A stretch of 64,000 bases of DNA from Bacillus sp. FJAT-25509 (GTDB lineage: Bacteria > Bacillota > Bacilli > Bacillales > Bacillaceae_G), in the NCBI RefSeq assembly GCF_001420605.1, contig NZ_LJIZ01000003.1, positions 248,001-312,000 of the forward strand. Reading direction: 5' to 3'. How positions within the stretch are numbered: the stretch's first letter is position 1; each line of letters begins with the position of its first letter. The notes beneath the pieces are model-generated. The model was not told the DNA's origin, did not search any database, and worked only from the letters and a program-made list of their open reading frames with translations. Position numbers and translations under genes: made by a program. Below are positions 32,071-42,646 of the stretch, one piece after another.

Positions 32071-33089
32071 TACAATGTCTCCTTCCTATTGCCTTCAAAA
32101 ATGGATAATAAATAGTTTGCAGCTGAAGTTGCTGTTAATTCTCCATTTACAATTGAACTTTCAATCGTTTTTAAATTTAGTTTCACACTTTCATGATTCA
32201 TAAAACTTAGTTTCAACTGTTCAAAAACCATATTGTACATCCAATCAATCATTTGTTTTTGACGTCGCAAAGAAAAATAGCCTGACTCAGTTGTTAGATC
32301 TTTAAAAGCATTAATTTCATTCCATATTTCTTCAATACCTTCACCAAGTAACGCAGAAGCGGTATATGCTTTACTTGTCCAGCCAGGAGTTGAAGGCTGT
32401 AATAAGTGGAGTATTCGATTAAATTCAGCCTTAGCCGCATTAGCTTTTAATTTGTTTTGTCCATCAGCTTTATTGATGATAATTGAATCTGCAAGTTCCA
32501 TGATGCCTTTTTTAATTCCTTGTAGCTCATCTCCTGCTCCAGTTAGCATGACTAAAAGAAAAAAATCTACCATTGAACGAACCTGTACTTCACTTTGTCC
32601 AACACCGACAGTTTCGATTAAAATCACATCATAGCCTGCTGCCTCGCATACTAGCATTGATTCCCTTGTTTTACGTGCAATCCCACCAAGAGAACCGCCT
32701 GATGCAGAAGGTCTAATAAATGCATTCGGATTCTTTGAAAGTGAATCCATTCTTGTTTTGTCTCCTAAAATACTACCTTTTGTAATTGTGCTACTTGGAT
32801 CGATTGTTAAAACGGCTACTTTATGCCCTTGTTCACACAAATAAGTTCCAAAGCTTTCTATTAAACTACTTTTACCGGCTCCTGGAACCCCAGTTATTCC
32901 AATCCGGATCGAACGACCTGAATGAGGAAGTAACCTCGTCAACACATTTTGTGCAGAATACATATGTGCTGACGAATTACTTTCTATAAGGGTAATTGTT
33001 TGGGCTAAAATAGTTCGATTGCCTTCAAGTACTCCATTTACATAGTCGTCTTCAGAAAGCTTTTTCTTTCTCTTGTTTTCTTGATCCAT
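32070..33089 (-). CDS. meaB: MeaB-type G3E GTPase, methylmalonyl-CoA mutase chaperone
   Basis: 339 residues. Walker A IGITGVPGAGKSSLIESFG, switch/metal region VLTIDPSSTITKGSILGDKT, SASGGSLGGIARKT, Walker B-like VILIETVGVGQSE and the NKAD base-specificity motif in IIINKADGQNK. MeaB/ArgK proteins gate and protect the cobalamin of the mutase using GTP. The gene starts directly at the end of the mutase large-subunit gene, as in most mutase operons. Confidence 0.92.
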   Translation of the reverse strand: MDQENKRKKKLSEDDYVNGVLEGNRTILAQTITLIESNSSAHMYSAQNVLTRLLPHSGRSIRIGITGVPGAGKSSLIESFGTYLCEQGHKVAVLTIDPSSTITKGSILGDKTRMDSLSKNPNAFIRPSASGGSLGGIARKTRESMLVCEAAGYDVILIETVGVGQSEVQVRSMVDFFLLVMLTGAGDELQGIKKGIMELADSIIINKADGQNKLKANAAKAEFNRILHLLQPSTPGWTSKAYTASALLGEGIEEIWNEINAFKDLTTESGYFSLRRQKQMIDWMYNMVFEQLKLSFMNHESVKLNLKTIESSIVNGELTATSAANYLLSIFEGNRKETL

Positions 33090-35255
33090 TTAAATCGAAT
33101 CCTCAAGTCGGCGATTAATTTCTTCAATAACCTTTTGTGCCGCAACTGGGATAACAGTACCTGGTCCGAAGATTGCTGCTGCTCCGTTTTTCAATAAAAA
33201 CTCATAATCCCCTGCTGGTATTACCCCTCCAGCTACAAGAACAATGTCCTGTCGACCTAGTTTTTTTAACTCTTCCATCAATTGTGGAAGTAGCGTTTTG
33301 TGACCACCTGCTAAAGAGCTCATTCCGATAACATGAACATCATTTTCAACTGCTTGAAGTGCCGTTTCCGCTGGTGTTTGGAATAAAGGACCGATATCTA
33401 CATCAAATCCTAAATCCGCAAATGCTGTTGCGATTACTTTCGCTCCACGATCATGACCATCTTGTCCGAGTTTAGCTATCATAATTCGAGGACGACGACC
33501 TTCTTTCTCTTCAAAATCATCAGCCATTTTACGTACAATCTCTATTTCATCTTTTTCACCGTATTCCGCACTATAAACACCCATAATTGAACGAATAACA
33601 GCTTTATGTCTACCTACTACTTTTTCATAGGCATCCGAAATTTCACCTAATGTTGCACGAGCTCTAGCAGCCTCAATTGCAAGCGCTAACAAATTACCTT
33701 CCCCAGACTCCGCAGCCTCAGTAATCGCGGTTAATGCTGCCTGCACTTTAGCTTCTTCTCTAGATGCTCGAAGCTCTTGTAATCGCATAATTTGCGCTTC
33801 ACGAACTGCAGTATTGTCGACTTCTAAAACATCTAATGGATCTTCTTTTTCAAGGCGATATTTATTAACGCCAATAATTGTTTCTTTACCTGAATCGATG
33901 TGAGCTTGACGTCTTGCCGCAGCTTCTTCGATTCTCATCTTTGGTAAACCAGTTTCAATCGCTTTTGCCATACCACCTAATGATTCAACCTCTTGAATAT
34001 GTGCCCATGCTTTTTGTACTAATTCATTTGTTAACGATTCAATGTAATATGAACCTCCCCAAGGGTCCACTACATTACAAATTCCAGTTTCTTCTTGTAA
34101 ATAAAGCTGCGTATTACGGGCAATACGAGCAGAGAAATCCGTTGGTAATGCAATTGCTTCATCTAAAGCATTCGTATGAAGTGATTGAGTATGCCCTAAC
34201 ACAGCGGCCATCGCTTCAATACAAGTACGAGTCACATTATTAAATGGATCTTGTTCTGTTAAACTCCAACCAGATGTTTGTGAATGCGTTCTAAGCGCCA
34301 TCGATTTTTCTTTCTTTGGATCAAATGATTTTATCAATTTAGCCCAAAGCATGCGTCCTGCTCTCATTTTTGCGATTTCCATGAAATAGTTCATTCCGAT
34401 TCCCCAGAAAAATGATAAACGAGGAGCAAACGAATCAATATCGATTCCCGCTTTTAAACCAGTTCGAACATATTCCAATCCATTTGCTAGAGTATAGCCT
34501 AGCTCGATATCAGCAGTTGCCCCTGCTTCTTGCATATGGTAACCAGATATACTGATGCTGTTGAATTTAGGCATATTTTGTGAAGTATAAGAAAAAATAT
34601 CAGCAATAATACGCATTGATGCTTCTGGCGGGTAAATATAAGTATTTCTCACCATATATTCTTTTAAAATATCGTTTTGAATTGTTCCTGTAAGTTGTGA
34701 TTGATGTACGCCTTGTTCTTCAGCAGCAACAATATAAAATGCTAAAACCGGAAGTACAGCTCCATTCATTGTCATTGAAACTGACATTTTATCTAACGGA
34801 ATACCATCAAATAAAATTTTCATATCAAGGATTGAATCAATTGCAACCCCTGCTTTTCCAACATCCCCTTCAACACGAGGATGATCCGAATCATACCCAC
34901 GGTGAGTAGCTAAATCAAAAGCAATCGATAAACCTTTTTGACCAGCAGCTAAATTTCTTCGATAAAATGCATTACTCTCTTCCGCTGTTGAAAAGCCTGC
35001 GTATTGGCGAATTGTCCAAGGTTTGTTAATATACATCGCAGGGTAAGGTCCACGTAAAAACGGAGCAATTCCAGAAACATATCCTAAGTGTTCCATCTGA
35101 TTAAGATCAGTCGAATCATATAATGGTTTTACATCTATTTGTTCTAAAGTTTTCCAATCATCTTGTTTAACTTGCATCTGTTTAGGAGGTGCTATATTTG
35201 GTGCTGAAAATGTTGTATTAAATGGCATCTTTGTAAAGTCTGTTAGTTTGTTCAT
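33090..35255 (-). CDS. mutB: methylmalonyl-CoA mutase large subunit
   Basis: 721 residues. TIM-barrel substrate domain with [40 protein letters not shown] and [20 protein letters not shown]; cobalamin domain near 590-720 with [20 protein letters not shown], the DxHxxG cobalt-ligand motif, and [18 protein letters not shown]. It converts methylmalonyl-CoA to succinyl-CoA with adenosylcobalamin. The start overlaps the small-subunit stop (ATGA). Confidence 0.95.
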   Translation of the reverse strand: MNKLTDFTKMPFNTTFSAPNIAPPKQMQVKQDDWKTLEQIDVKPLYDSTDLNQMEHLGYVSGIAPFLRGPYPAMYINKPWTIRQYAGFSTAEESNAFYRRNLAAGQKGLSIAFDLATHRGYDSDHPRVEGDVGKAGVAIDSILDMKILFDGIPLDKMSVSMTMNGAVLPVLAFYIVAAEEQGVHQSQLTGTIQNDILKEYMVRNTYIYPPEASMRIIADIFSYTSQNMPKFNSISISGYHMQEAGATADIELGYTLANGLEYVRTGLKAGIDIDSFAPRLSFFWGIGMNYFMEIAKMRAGRMLWAKLIKSFDPKKEKSMALRTHSQTSGWSLTEQDPFNNVTRTCIEAMAAVLGHTQSLHTNALDEAIALPTDFSARIARNTQLYLQEETGICNVVDPWGGSYYIESLTNELVQKAWAHIQEVESLGGMAKAIETGLPKMRIEEAAARRQAHIDSGKETIIGVNKYRLEKEDPLDVLEVDNTAVREAQIMRLQELRASREEAKVQAALTAITEAAESGEGNLLALAIEAARARATLGEISDAYEKVVGRHKAVIRSIMGVYSAEYGEKDEIEIVRKMADDFEEKEGRRPRIMIAKLGQDGHDRGAKVIATAFADLGFDVDIGPLFQTPAETALQAVENDVHVIGMSSLAGGHKTLLPQLMEELKKLGRQDIVLVAGGVIPAGDYEFLLKNGAAAIFGPGTVIPVAAQKVIEEINRRLEDSI

Positions 35256-37351
35256 TTCAAAATCCCTCCATCCTTTTGAAGATTTTCTAACTTCTCGAAA
35301 TTATTTACATTGATATGAATGAAATCATCAATTCCAACTTGATTGTATAAATTCATATCATCAAATGACGGCTTTCCTGCTAAAAGTACTTTGGCATTCG
35401 GATTAATTGTTTTAATCTGATTTGTTATAGAAGGTACAACTTCTGAATATTGATCATCAGTTGAACAAATGACAACAATAGTCGATTCTGATTTTTTAAA
35501 TGATTCGATTACTTCATCAATGGATGTAAAGCCTTTATTTTGTAGCACCTTAAATCCTCCAACTTCAAAGAAATCAGTAACAAAGTCAGTTCGAGGCTTG
35601 TATGCTGCAACTTGTCCAAAATTTGCTACAAATATAGTTGGGAATTCACCAGTACTATTTTTATAACTTTGAGAATTTTGGCGTAATGATTCATAAGGTT
35701 GTGCACCACGATGTATGTCTAATTGATTAACTCTAGGAAGTTCTGAATCTATTAAATTCATTTCATTTAAAATATTCGAAATTGTTGCACCATTATTTAC
35801 TGCATCAATTATATCTTCAATTGAACAACCAGTTTGTAATACTAAATTTTCGGATCCGCCATCAATGTTTTCTTTATTCACTTCAATTTCTGAACGATTC
35901 AATTCTTTTTTCTCTATTCTTGTTTCATTCAGATTCGGATAAATATTAGTCCCAATAAATTTAGCTTTTCTATTTTTTATGTTGTTCGATTTTTCTTCTG
36001 CAACCTGTTTAACTAATGCTTGAGGAAAACCTTCTTGTATTGCCTTAACCATTCCACCTTTTTCTTCAATCTTTTGGAATAGTTCCCATGCCTTTTCAGC
36101 CAAAGAGTAAGTAAGTGATTCAATATACCAAGAACCACCAGCTGGATCAGAGACTTTTGATAAATTTGATTCTTTTTCAAGAATTAAATGTGTATTTCTC
36201 GCAATACGTCTAGAAAACTCATCAGATGATTTTATCGATTCATCGAATGGCGAAACATGAAGTGAGTCAGATCCTCCAATTACTCCTGCAAAAGCTTCAA
36301 CAGTTCCTCTAAGTATATTTACATAAGGATCATAAATCGTTTTTGTCCATGCAGATGTACGTGAATGAATGTTCATTTTTTGTGCAGCTTCATTGCCACC
36401 TAATTCTTTTATAATTCTTGCCCAAATCATTCTAGCTGCTCTTAATTTTGCGATTTCCATAAAGAAGTTCGATCCGACAGAAAACGAGAATAGTATTTTA
36501 GCCGCTGCATCATCAAGCGGGATTTGTCGATTATCCATTTCACGTAGATACTCTAATCCAGTTGAAATAGCAAATGCTAATTCTTGAACTGCATTTCCTC
36601 CTGCATCGTGATAAGGATGTGACTGTACTAAAATATTTCTTAAATTTGCAGTATGATTAACTGACCATTTTGTGATCTCTGCCATCATTTTGTAAGCATT
36701 TTCAAGAGAATACGGAAGTGTCCCTTCTTTCACTAAATTACTGATCGGATCCATTCCAATAAAGCCATTTATTTTATTAAAATCGTAATTTTGTTGTTGT
36801 AAATATGCGATAAATGAACCAAAAAATGCTTGCCCACCGTTAACTGTTTCAATATATAAAGGAACTTCCTCTAAATTTATATTTTGAAAGGCTATTCTAA
36901 AATCTTTAATAGATGTTAGGATTAACCCTTTATTTGAATTATTATTTTGACTAGTTGTTTCTAAAGATTCGTTTAGTTGAATCTTTAACATCGTTTGACC
37001 TTTGTCTAAATCATGTTTTGCAACACGGTTGAACTCTATTGGAGAAGAACAATCTAGTTCCTGACTAATTTCCCATGGCTGTTCTAGATAACCTTGTTCA
37101 CTTGTTCCTCTAACGAAAGGAAATTCTCCTGGTTGTGCGTTTAGATAAGGATAGTTAGCGATATCTTCTTCCCCATACATCGGCTTCAAAATTATTTCTT
37201 CATATGTTTTTGTTACAAGCTTTTCCTCAATAGTGGCTCCTTTTAAGGATTTTTCAACAACATCTCTCCACTCTTGTACAGTAGGCTTTGGAAATTCAGC
37301 AAATAAATTCTCTTCCAAGTTAAGGTTCGAAGTTTTAGTATTTTCTGACAT
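35252..37351 (-). CDS. mutA: methylmalonyl-CoA mutase small subunit
   Basis: 699 residues from the ATG at 37349-37351 with AAAGGAG upstream; a GTG four codons earlier would sit on that site. It resembles the large subunit ([72 protein letters not shown]) but its C-terminal domain lacks the DxHxxG cobalamin motif ([20 protein letters not shown] instead), as expected for the non-catalytic partner. First gene of the five-gene operon; the 300 bp upstream hold the promoter region, with no cre or other known operator visible. Confidence 0.92.
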   Translation of the reverse strand: MSENTKTSNLNLEENLFAEFPKPTVQEWRDVVEKSLKGATIEEKLVTKTYEEIILKPMYGEEDIANYPYLNAQPGEFPFVRGTSEQGYLEQPWEISQELDCSSPIEFNRVAKHDLDKGQTMLKIQLNESLETTSQNNNSNKGLILTSIKDFRIAFQNINLEEVPLYIETVNGGQAFFGSFIAYLQQQNYDFNKINGFIGMDPISNLVKEGTLPYSLENAYKMMAEITKWSVNHTANLRNILVQSHPYHDAGGNAVQELAFAISTGLEYLREMDNRQIPLDDAAAKILFSFSVGSNFFMEIAKLRAARMIWARIIKELGGNEAAQKMNIHSRTSAWTKTIYDPYVNILRGTVEAFAGVIGGSDSLHVSPFDESIKSSDEFSRRIARNTHLILEKESNLSKVSDPAGGSWYIESLTYSLAEKAWELFQKIEEKGGMVKAIQEGFPQALVKQVAEEKSNNIKNRKAKFIGTNIYPNLNETRIEKKELNRSEIEVNKENIDGGSENLVLQTGCSIEDIIDAVNNGATISNILNEMNLIDSELPRVNQLDIHRGAQPYESLRQNSQSYKNSTGEFPTIFVANFGQVAAYKPRTDFVTDFFEVGGFKVLQNKGFTSIDEVIESFKKSESTIVVICSTDDQYSEVVPSITNQIKTINPNAKVLLAGKPSFDDMNLYNQVGIDDFIHINVNNFEKLENLQKDGGILK

Positions 37352-37605
37352 GTATAAAGCCACTCCTTTCTTTATCTCTTAATTTAATAAGATGTAAATA
37401 TAAATTGGATCGTCGAATTTACCTATGTAATAAACTCGATTTTTCTTTTCATTAAGAATATAAATGCAAAGAATAATTAAAATTTCGACAAAGACTTTCA
37501 AAAATCCTCCAAAATTATGAAAATTACGTATTTTTTAAATGCTCCCATTTGTAAATATATTTCGACATTAGTTTTTTTAAAAGCCGCTGTTAAATTATTT
37601 GAACT

Positions 37606-37634
37606 AAAAAAGGTTGTCTAATTAGACAACCTTT
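37606..37634 (-). terminator. terminator of the methyltransferase gene
   Basis: AAAGGTTGTCT (37609-37619) / AGACAACCTTT (37624-37634), with A-run to the left. Confidence 0.8.
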
Positions 37635-37654
37635 ATGTAACTAACGCATGTCCA

Positions 37655-38383
37655 TTAATTAAACAAGAAAACAAGTCTTTTTGTATAAACAAAAGAACTG
37701 AGGGTTAAGATCCGCTCAGTTCTTCTTTCTAATATAAGTTTGAATTCTTCAATTCCGTACCATCTCATTGTAAACTTCTGTAATTCTGTGTCCACTAGCT
37801 TACCTTTTCTCCATTTTTCGTATTTTAAATAAGATAAGGTATATTGGTCGACCCAGTTGATTTCTATTGATTTACTTTCTAATGATATGCCTTCTTCGTT
37901 AGAAAGAGGAAAGGTTGCTGTAGTAATTTCACCTGTACGCCAATTGCTTGGTAATTCCAAATCAACTATTAGGCGCCCTCCTGGCATTAGATGATTATAA
38001 AAACATTTCAGTGCATCTTTAGCATCCGTTAAATTGTCTATCAAGCAAAAGGAGCCAGTAGGTATAACGACAGCTTCATATTTTGATTCCAAAGAAAAAC
38101 TACGTAAGTTACCTTCATAAAGCTTCGGATTTAAGCCTCTTTCTTCGCATCGTTTTTGACAAGAATCTAACATTTCAGTTGAATAATCTATGCCATCAAC
38201 AATAAATCCATTTTCAAGTAAGAGAATTAAGAATCGGCCAGAACCGACAGCTGCTTCAAGTATTTTCCCTTTAGTCCCTTTTAGTCTTTCAAAATAATAT
38301 TCAATATCACCATCAATTGAATACCCCTCTGGTTTGGTAAAATCATATACTTCCGTACTTAATGCACCATAATAACTAAACAT
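37655..38383 (-). CDS. class I SAM-dependent methyltransferase
   Basis: 242 residues. SAM-binding motif I GKILEAAVGSGRFLILLLE, acidic loop DGIDYSTEMLDSC (motif II), YEAVVIPTGSFCLIDNLTDA and LMPGGRLIVDLELP (motif III region). The methyl acceptor is not known. GGAGG lies 7 bases before the ATG. Monocistronic. Confidence 0.85.
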   Translation of the reverse strand: MFSYYGALSTEVYDFTKPEGYSIDGDIEYYFERLKGTKGKILEAAVGSGRFLILLLENGFIVDGIDYSTEMLDSCQKRCEERGLNPKLYEGNLRSFSLESKYEAVVIPTGSFCLIDNLTDAKDALKCFYNHLMPGGRLIVDLELPSNWRTGEITTATFPLSNEEGISLESKSIEINWVDQYTLSYLKYEKWRKGKLVDTELQKFTMRWYGIEEFKLILERRTERILTLSSFVYTKRLVFLFN

Positions 38384-38549
38384 TTCATTTCCTCCAATAT
38401 TATATGCGGAAGAATTTTAATTGAAATATGAAAACTTCTGCACCTCAAGTTTGTTAGATGTAGGTAAAGAGCTGACTATCATATTAAATCACTCACTTTC
38501 TATAATATTGTTACAATTATACATTTTTTGTAGAATCAATCCAGTTATT

Positions 38550-38663
38550 TCAATCATATTTCCACTCCCGCTTTAATGCTGGTACCATTAAAATAGTCGC
38601 ATCTGGTACTTTTGATTTTACTAGATTGTGATTGAATAAAGGTAAATGAGCTGAATAAAATGG
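38550..38663 (-). pseudogene. possible C-terminal gene remnant
   Basis: 37 open codons on the minus strand ending in TGA, protein-like (AHLPLFNHNLVKSKVPDATI, then LMVPALKREWKYD), no start codon and a TAA directly upstream. It lies in the 350-bp gap between methyltransferase and acetyltransferase genes. Probable tail of a deleted gene. Confidence 0.3.
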
Positions 38664-38733
38664 TTAAAACACTTAAGTTCTGCACGCCTTCCAACTAAAC
38701 TGTAGTAAAAAATAAATAAAATGTGGTGATTAA

Positions 38734-39435
38734 ATGAATCAGAGAATAAACAAATACAACCAGCCAATTGGTGAGGAGTTGTCCAATTGGGAGATAAGAG
38801 AATTCCCTTCTGATATGTATTATGTTGGAAAACATACTATTGTCACTAGATTATCTCGTACTCATACTAAAGATCTCTATAATGCATTTAAAATTTCTAA
38901 TCCTAGTAATTGGACTTATTTAACCGACGAACCACCTCTCAACTATGAAAATTTTGAACAAACATTACTAGAAAAAATAGAAAGTAGGACTCAGATCTAT
39001 TATGCTGTGATAAATAAAGAGACTAATAAACCACTTGGAATATTTAGTTTAATGAGGATCGATCAGACAAATGGGGTAATTGAAGTTGGAAGTATAAATT
39101 TTTCAGATGCTTTAAGAAGAACAATAATCTCGACCGAAGCACACTATTTATTAGCTAAGTATGTTTTCGAAGAACTCCAATACCGACGTTATGAATGGAA
39201 ATGTGATTCTCTTAATGCTCCCTCCATTAAAACAGCAAAACGTTTAGGGTTTAAGTATGAAGGCCTCTTTAGAAATAACATTATCTATAAAAACCGCTCA
39301 CGAAGCACCACCTGGTTTTCAATGCTAATAGAAGAATGGCCTCTACATAAACAGGCATTAACTCAATGGTTGGCAGAGGAGAACTTTGATGACGAAGGAA
39401 TTCAAGTTAAAAGATTAGAATCATTTAAGCAATAA
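38734..39435 (+). CDS. GNAT N-acetyltransferase, RimJ/RimL type
   Basis: 233 residues. Family pattern: TIVTRLSRTHTKDLYNAFKI, NKPLGIFSLMRIDQTNGVIE, YLLAKYVFEELQYRRYEWKC, ALNAPS-like SLNAPSIKTAKRLGFKYEG and FRNNIIYKNRSRSTTWFSML. These enzymes acetylate protein N-termini or small amines; the substrate is unknown. GGTGAT precedes the ATG. Closed by its own terminator. Confidence 0.85.
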   Translation: MNQRINKYNQPIGEELSNWEIREFPSDMYYVGKHTIVTRLSRTHTKDLYNAFKISNPSNWTYLTDEPPLNYENFEQTLLEKIESRTQIYYAVINKETNKPLGIFSLMRIDQTNGVIEVGSINFSDALRRTIISTEAHYLLAKYVFEELQYRRYEWKCDSLNAPSIKTAKRLGFKYEGLFRNNIIYKNRSRSTTWFSMLIEEWPLHKQALTQWLAEENFDDEGIQVKRLESFKQ

Positions 39436-39517
39436 GAACAAAAAATATGGTTCATCATCAGCTTATAGAAAATCAACTTTACACTTTAACAGAGACTTCT
39501 AAAAAAAGCATAAAAAT

Positions 39518-39556
39518 AAAACAGCTAGTCTATCAATTAAATAGGTTAGCTGTTTT
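39518..39556 (+). terminator. bidirectional terminator
   Basis: AAAACAGCTA..CTAT (39518-39533) / ATAG..TAGCTGTTTT (39541-39556). It serves both convergent genes. Confidence 0.8.
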
Positions 39557-39570
39557 AATAAAATCGAACT

Positions 39571-40545
39571 CTATATTTCTAGGATTATTTGATTTGATTT
39601 TGCCCTAGAGACACAAGTTAAAATCATATTATTACTTTTTCTTTGATCCTCGTCCAATAAAAAGTCGTGATGCTCAATTTGGCCATCGATTACGTTTACC
39701 TCACATGTCCCACATCTTCCAACTCTACAGGAATATGGTACTTTTATGCCTTCGTCGAGTAAAACATCTAATAAAGTTTTATCAACGGGAACTTGTTTTG
39801 TAGTTCCATTCGCCAGTCTAACCTCAAATGGTCTTGAATTAGCCAATATTTGTGGTGTGAAAATCTCAATATGGACACTTGATTTTGGATAGCCAAATGC
39901 AAATGCCGATTCATTAAATTGAGAAATAAACCGATTAGGACCACAAAAATAGACATGAGTTCCGATTGAATGGTCTAAAAGAGTTTCAACTTTTATTCGA
40001 CTAGAATTATGCTCTTTCGTAAAGTAAAAAGTAGTCACTTCCTTATAATATTCATTTAAAAAGTCATAATATGCACTACTTGATTTAGTTGCCGAAGTAT
40101 AATGAAGTTCAAAAGATTTATTTTTACTTTTTAATTCTTTCATCATCGATAAAAATGGCGTTATGCCAATACCCGCTGCATAAAACACATGATGTTTTGC
40201 TCTTGCACTTAATGGAAAATGATTTTTTGGATAGCTAATCCGTAGTCGATCACCTACTTTAATTCGTTCATGCCAATATTTTGAACCGCCCTTTGATTCC
40301 GAATTTAAATGAATGGCAATTTTATAAGTGTTATCAATAAGTGAATGATGAACTAATGAATAAGGTCTGCAAATAATCTCATTTTCTGCAGCAACATATG
40401 TATTAATATGAGAACCTCCACTAAAAGTTGGAAGATTAAATTCATCAATTGGAATAAAACTAAATTCTTTAACCTGTTGTGTTATTTGCTTTATTTCATT
40501 AACACGAACTAGTATCGTATTCTCAATCAATCCATTCACTCCCAT
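39571..40545 (-). CDS. ferredoxin-type oxygenase reductase (FMN/NAD and 2Fe-2S), DmmB/VanB-like
   Basis: 324 residues in the phthalate-dioxygenase-reductase order: flavin domain with ICRPYSLVHH, NAD domain with VFYAAGIGITPFLSMMKELK and VYFCGPNRFI, then a plant-type 2Fe-2S domain with PYSCRVGRCGTCEVNV (three Cys) and ILTCVSRA (fourth Cys). It passes electrons from NAD(P)H to an oxygenase. Directly adjacent to the two genes upstream (one base apart), forming a three-gene operon with a DmmA-like subunit and a DUF3445 heme protein, so the partner is very likely that N-demethylase. Confidence 0.85.
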   Translation of the reverse strand: MGVNGLIENTILVRVNEIKQITQQVKEFSFIPIDEFNLPTFSGGSHINTYVAAENEIICRPYSLVHHSLIDNTYKIAIHLNSESKGGSKYWHERIKVGDRLRISYPKNHFPLSARAKHHVFYAAGIGITPFLSMMKELKSKNKSFELHYTSATKSSSAYYDFLNEYYKEVTTFYFTKEHNSSRIKVETLLDHSIGTHVYFCGPNRFISQFNESAFAFGYPKSSVHIEIFTPQILANSRPFEVRLANGTTKQVPVDKTLLDVLLDEGIKVPYSCRVGRCGTCEVNVIDGQIEHHDFLLDEDQRKSNNMILTCVSRAKSNQIILEI

Positions 40546-41037
40546 CTACAATTTAGCGATGTTTCCTAAATATGCGTCATAATGGACCGAATAATGGTCA
40601 GAAACTGAAAGTAATAAATGACAGTTTTGACACTGAATTTCTTTACCAATTTCTAAATTTTTTAATTCAGTTAAACTATGACAACGACAACAAAAAACGT
40701 TCGAATTCAGTTCACCATACCCAACATATTGTACTTCATCTTCAAAAAATCCAACATCCTCTATAATTGACCGTAAATTTTTAAGTTCTTCTTTACTAAG
40801 TGCTATATATAAATAGCTACCCATTTTCTGGCTTTGCAACCAAGTTTTAATATTATTTTGCAATTGTTCTGGACTTGAATCAAATCCGATGAATACAAAA
40901 TCAAAAGAATAGTTTTTCTCAAGTAACTTTTCTAAAATTGGCTGAATTAGCGGCCTACCTCTATGATTCGAACAGATTAAATATTTTCTTTTTCCATCTA
41001 TAAAACTAGCTTCTTCTACTATTAATTTATTCATCAC
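40546..41037 (-). CDS. DmmA-like dimethylamine monooxygenase subunit
   Basis: 163 residues: a Rossmann-like N-terminal part (KRKYLICSNHRGRPLIQPIL, FVFIGFDSSPEQL) and a C-terminal ribbon with FCCRCHSL and IQCQNCHLLL (two C-x2-C pairs, zinc ribbon or rubredoxin-like), then SDHYSVHYDAYLGN. This plan fits the DmmA-like family found with dimethylamine monooxygenases. The call rests on that pattern plus the flanking genes. Confidence 0.65.
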   Translation of the reverse strand: MMNKLIVEEASFIDGKRKYLICSNHRGRPLIQPILEKLLEKNYSFDFVFIGFDSSPEQLQNNIKTWLQSQKMGSYLYIALSKEELKNLRSIIEDVGFFEDEVQYVGYGELNSNVFCCRCHSLTELKNLEIGKEIQCQNCHLLLSVSDHYSVHYDAYLGNIAKL

Positions 41038-41040
41038 ATT

Positions 41041-41991
41041 CTACCCAACTTCATCAAGTTTATTTTTTAAATATGTTATTACTTCTTTTTTATATGAAGA
41101 GATTCCTTTATAATCTGAAATGAAATCCGGCAATTCACTTAGAATTTTATAAAATTGCTCTAACCATTCCTTATTTAAGGTTAATTGCTCTAGTGGTAAT
41201 AAGTGAGTATGAATCGTAAATAGGAGCCCATTACTAGCAGCCAACCTAAATAACTTTTGAACTTCAACGCGTAAGTGAACGAATTTCCCGACATTATCTG
41301 TAGTAACTTTTTTTCTATCTTTACCCCATTGATCAAATGTTTCTAATGAAGTATCTAGTCTTTTTCCTGCCATTAATGACCAATTTTTACGAGCCCAAGG
41401 TGTTCCTTGTTCAATATTTTTTAAGAAACGAAGAATTCGATCATCCAATGATTTTTCATTAAACATAGGGATTGGCTGATGAATCTCTTTAAATCTCATT
41501 CCTAGTTTAAAAGTAAGTGACCAATTTGAAGGAAAACAAAGATGTCCAGCATCTAAAAATAAATCGCCATCTCGTTGACTCATATAAATTAAATCCTCTT
41601 GTACATGTCTACCTATGAAATTCAATGGCTTTCCTAAAACAGATGTTAGATCCCTAAAGCTAAATTGTTCCTCCTCCATTAGAAGCTTATTAAATATAGT
41701 CCAATATTCATGACCCTTATGAACTTCAAAATAATTTGGATAATACTTTATTAAATGATCTAAAACTAATTCTACAATTTCCCATTGACCTTCTAAACTA
41801 GTAGGAAGTGCTTGATAACAATGGCTAGGTGTCTTGTGTAACAAGCTTCTTTTTAATTTTATTTCATTCTCATATTTAGGTGTAATCTCGATGCTTGCAG
41901 GTGGATCTAATAGAATAGAATTATTTGAGTAACGATAAATCTCATCTTTAAACGGATACGGAAAACATTCTAATTCATTAACTTGATTCAT
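41041..41991 (-). CDS. heme-dependent oxidative N-demethylase family protein (DUF3445)
   Basis: 316 residues. The family pattern is visible: EDLIYMSQRDGDLFLDAGHL, CFPSNWSLTFKLGMRF, IHQPIPMFNEKSLDDRILRF, and RKNWSLMAGKRLD with the later FTIHTHLLPL. Proteins of this family bind heme and remove methyl groups from amines as formaldehyde. First gene of the operon with the DmmA-like and reductase genes. The substrate is most simply dimethylamine, but this is inferred. The region upstream carries a 52-bp repeat array. Confidence 0.8.
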   Translation of the reverse strand: MNQVNELECFPYPFKDEIYRYSNNSILLDPPASIEITPKYENEIKLKRSLLHKTPSHCYQALPTSLEGQWEIVELVLDHLIKYYPNYFEVHKGHEYWTIFNKLLMEEEQFSFRDLTSVLGKPLNFIGRHVQEDLIYMSQRDGDLFLDAGHLCFPSNWSLTFKLGMRFKEIHQPIPMFNEKSLDDRILRFLKNIEQGTPWARKNWSLMAGKRLDTSLETFDQWGKDRKKVTTDNVGKFVHLRVEVQKLFRLAASNGLLFTIHTHLLPLEQLTLNKEWLEQFYKILSELPDFISDYKGISSYKKEVITYLKNKLDEVG

Positions 41992-42204
41992 CTGAACACC
42001 CTTTATAGTAGATTAAAAGTAAACCGTACAAATTAGTTAAACTAGATAAAGATAAACTCATTACTAATTTCTGTGTTTTTGTTACATTAGATTTTAATTA
42101 ATTATAAGAATATTCTGTTTTTTATGTCAATAGTTAGTCCGATTTATTGTGCATTTTAATTGAATGTTTACAAAAGAATTATATATGAGTAGGTTATTTT
42201 CATT

Positions 42205-42545
42205 TTTTGCTTTTTAACTTACTTATGAACCATTTATATAGTACTAAAACTGAGTTTTTTGCCTTTTTACTTACTCATGAACACCTTATGAGGTACTAAA
42301 TCTCAGCTTCTTTCTATTTTACTTCCTCATGAACCCTTTATGAGGTATTATATTTCAGCCTTTTGACTTTTTACTTACTCATGAACTCTTTATGAGGTAC
42401 TAATTTACAGCTTTTTGACTTTTTACTTCCTCATGAACCATTTATGAGGTACTATATCTCAGCTTTTTGACTTTTTACTTCCTCATGAACAACTTTTAAG
42501 GTACTAAATCTCATCTTCTAGCTTTTTTTACTTACTCATGATCCC
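42205..42545 (+). repeat. tandem array 1 of a 52-bp repeat (seven units)
   Basis: The ATGAAC core recurs at 42225, 42277, 42329, 42381, 42433, 42485 and 42538, a period of 52 bp (last step 53). Each unit has TTTTTACTTnCTCATGAAC, about 9 bases, then TTATGAGGTACTA and TCAGCTTTTTGAC. Inside a unit CCTCAT / ATGAGG form a short dyad. Units differ by several bases each; the outer ones are worn. It fills the gap 41992-42601, which has no gene. 52 is not a multiple of 3, so it is not coding. Confidence 0.9.
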
Positions 42546-42601
42546 TTTTTTTCTGTTTTCTCTACTAATAAACCTGAAAATATTGTGACCTTTCAATACA
42601 T

Positions 42602-42636
42602 AAAAAAATTGCTTATATTCTTTTATAAGCAATTTT
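42602..42636 (-). terminator. terminator of the rhodanese genes
   Basis: AAAATTGCTTATA (42605-42617) / TATAAGCAATTTT (42624-42636); A-run to the left. Confidence 0.8.
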
Positions 42637-42646
42637 GGCATTTTGT

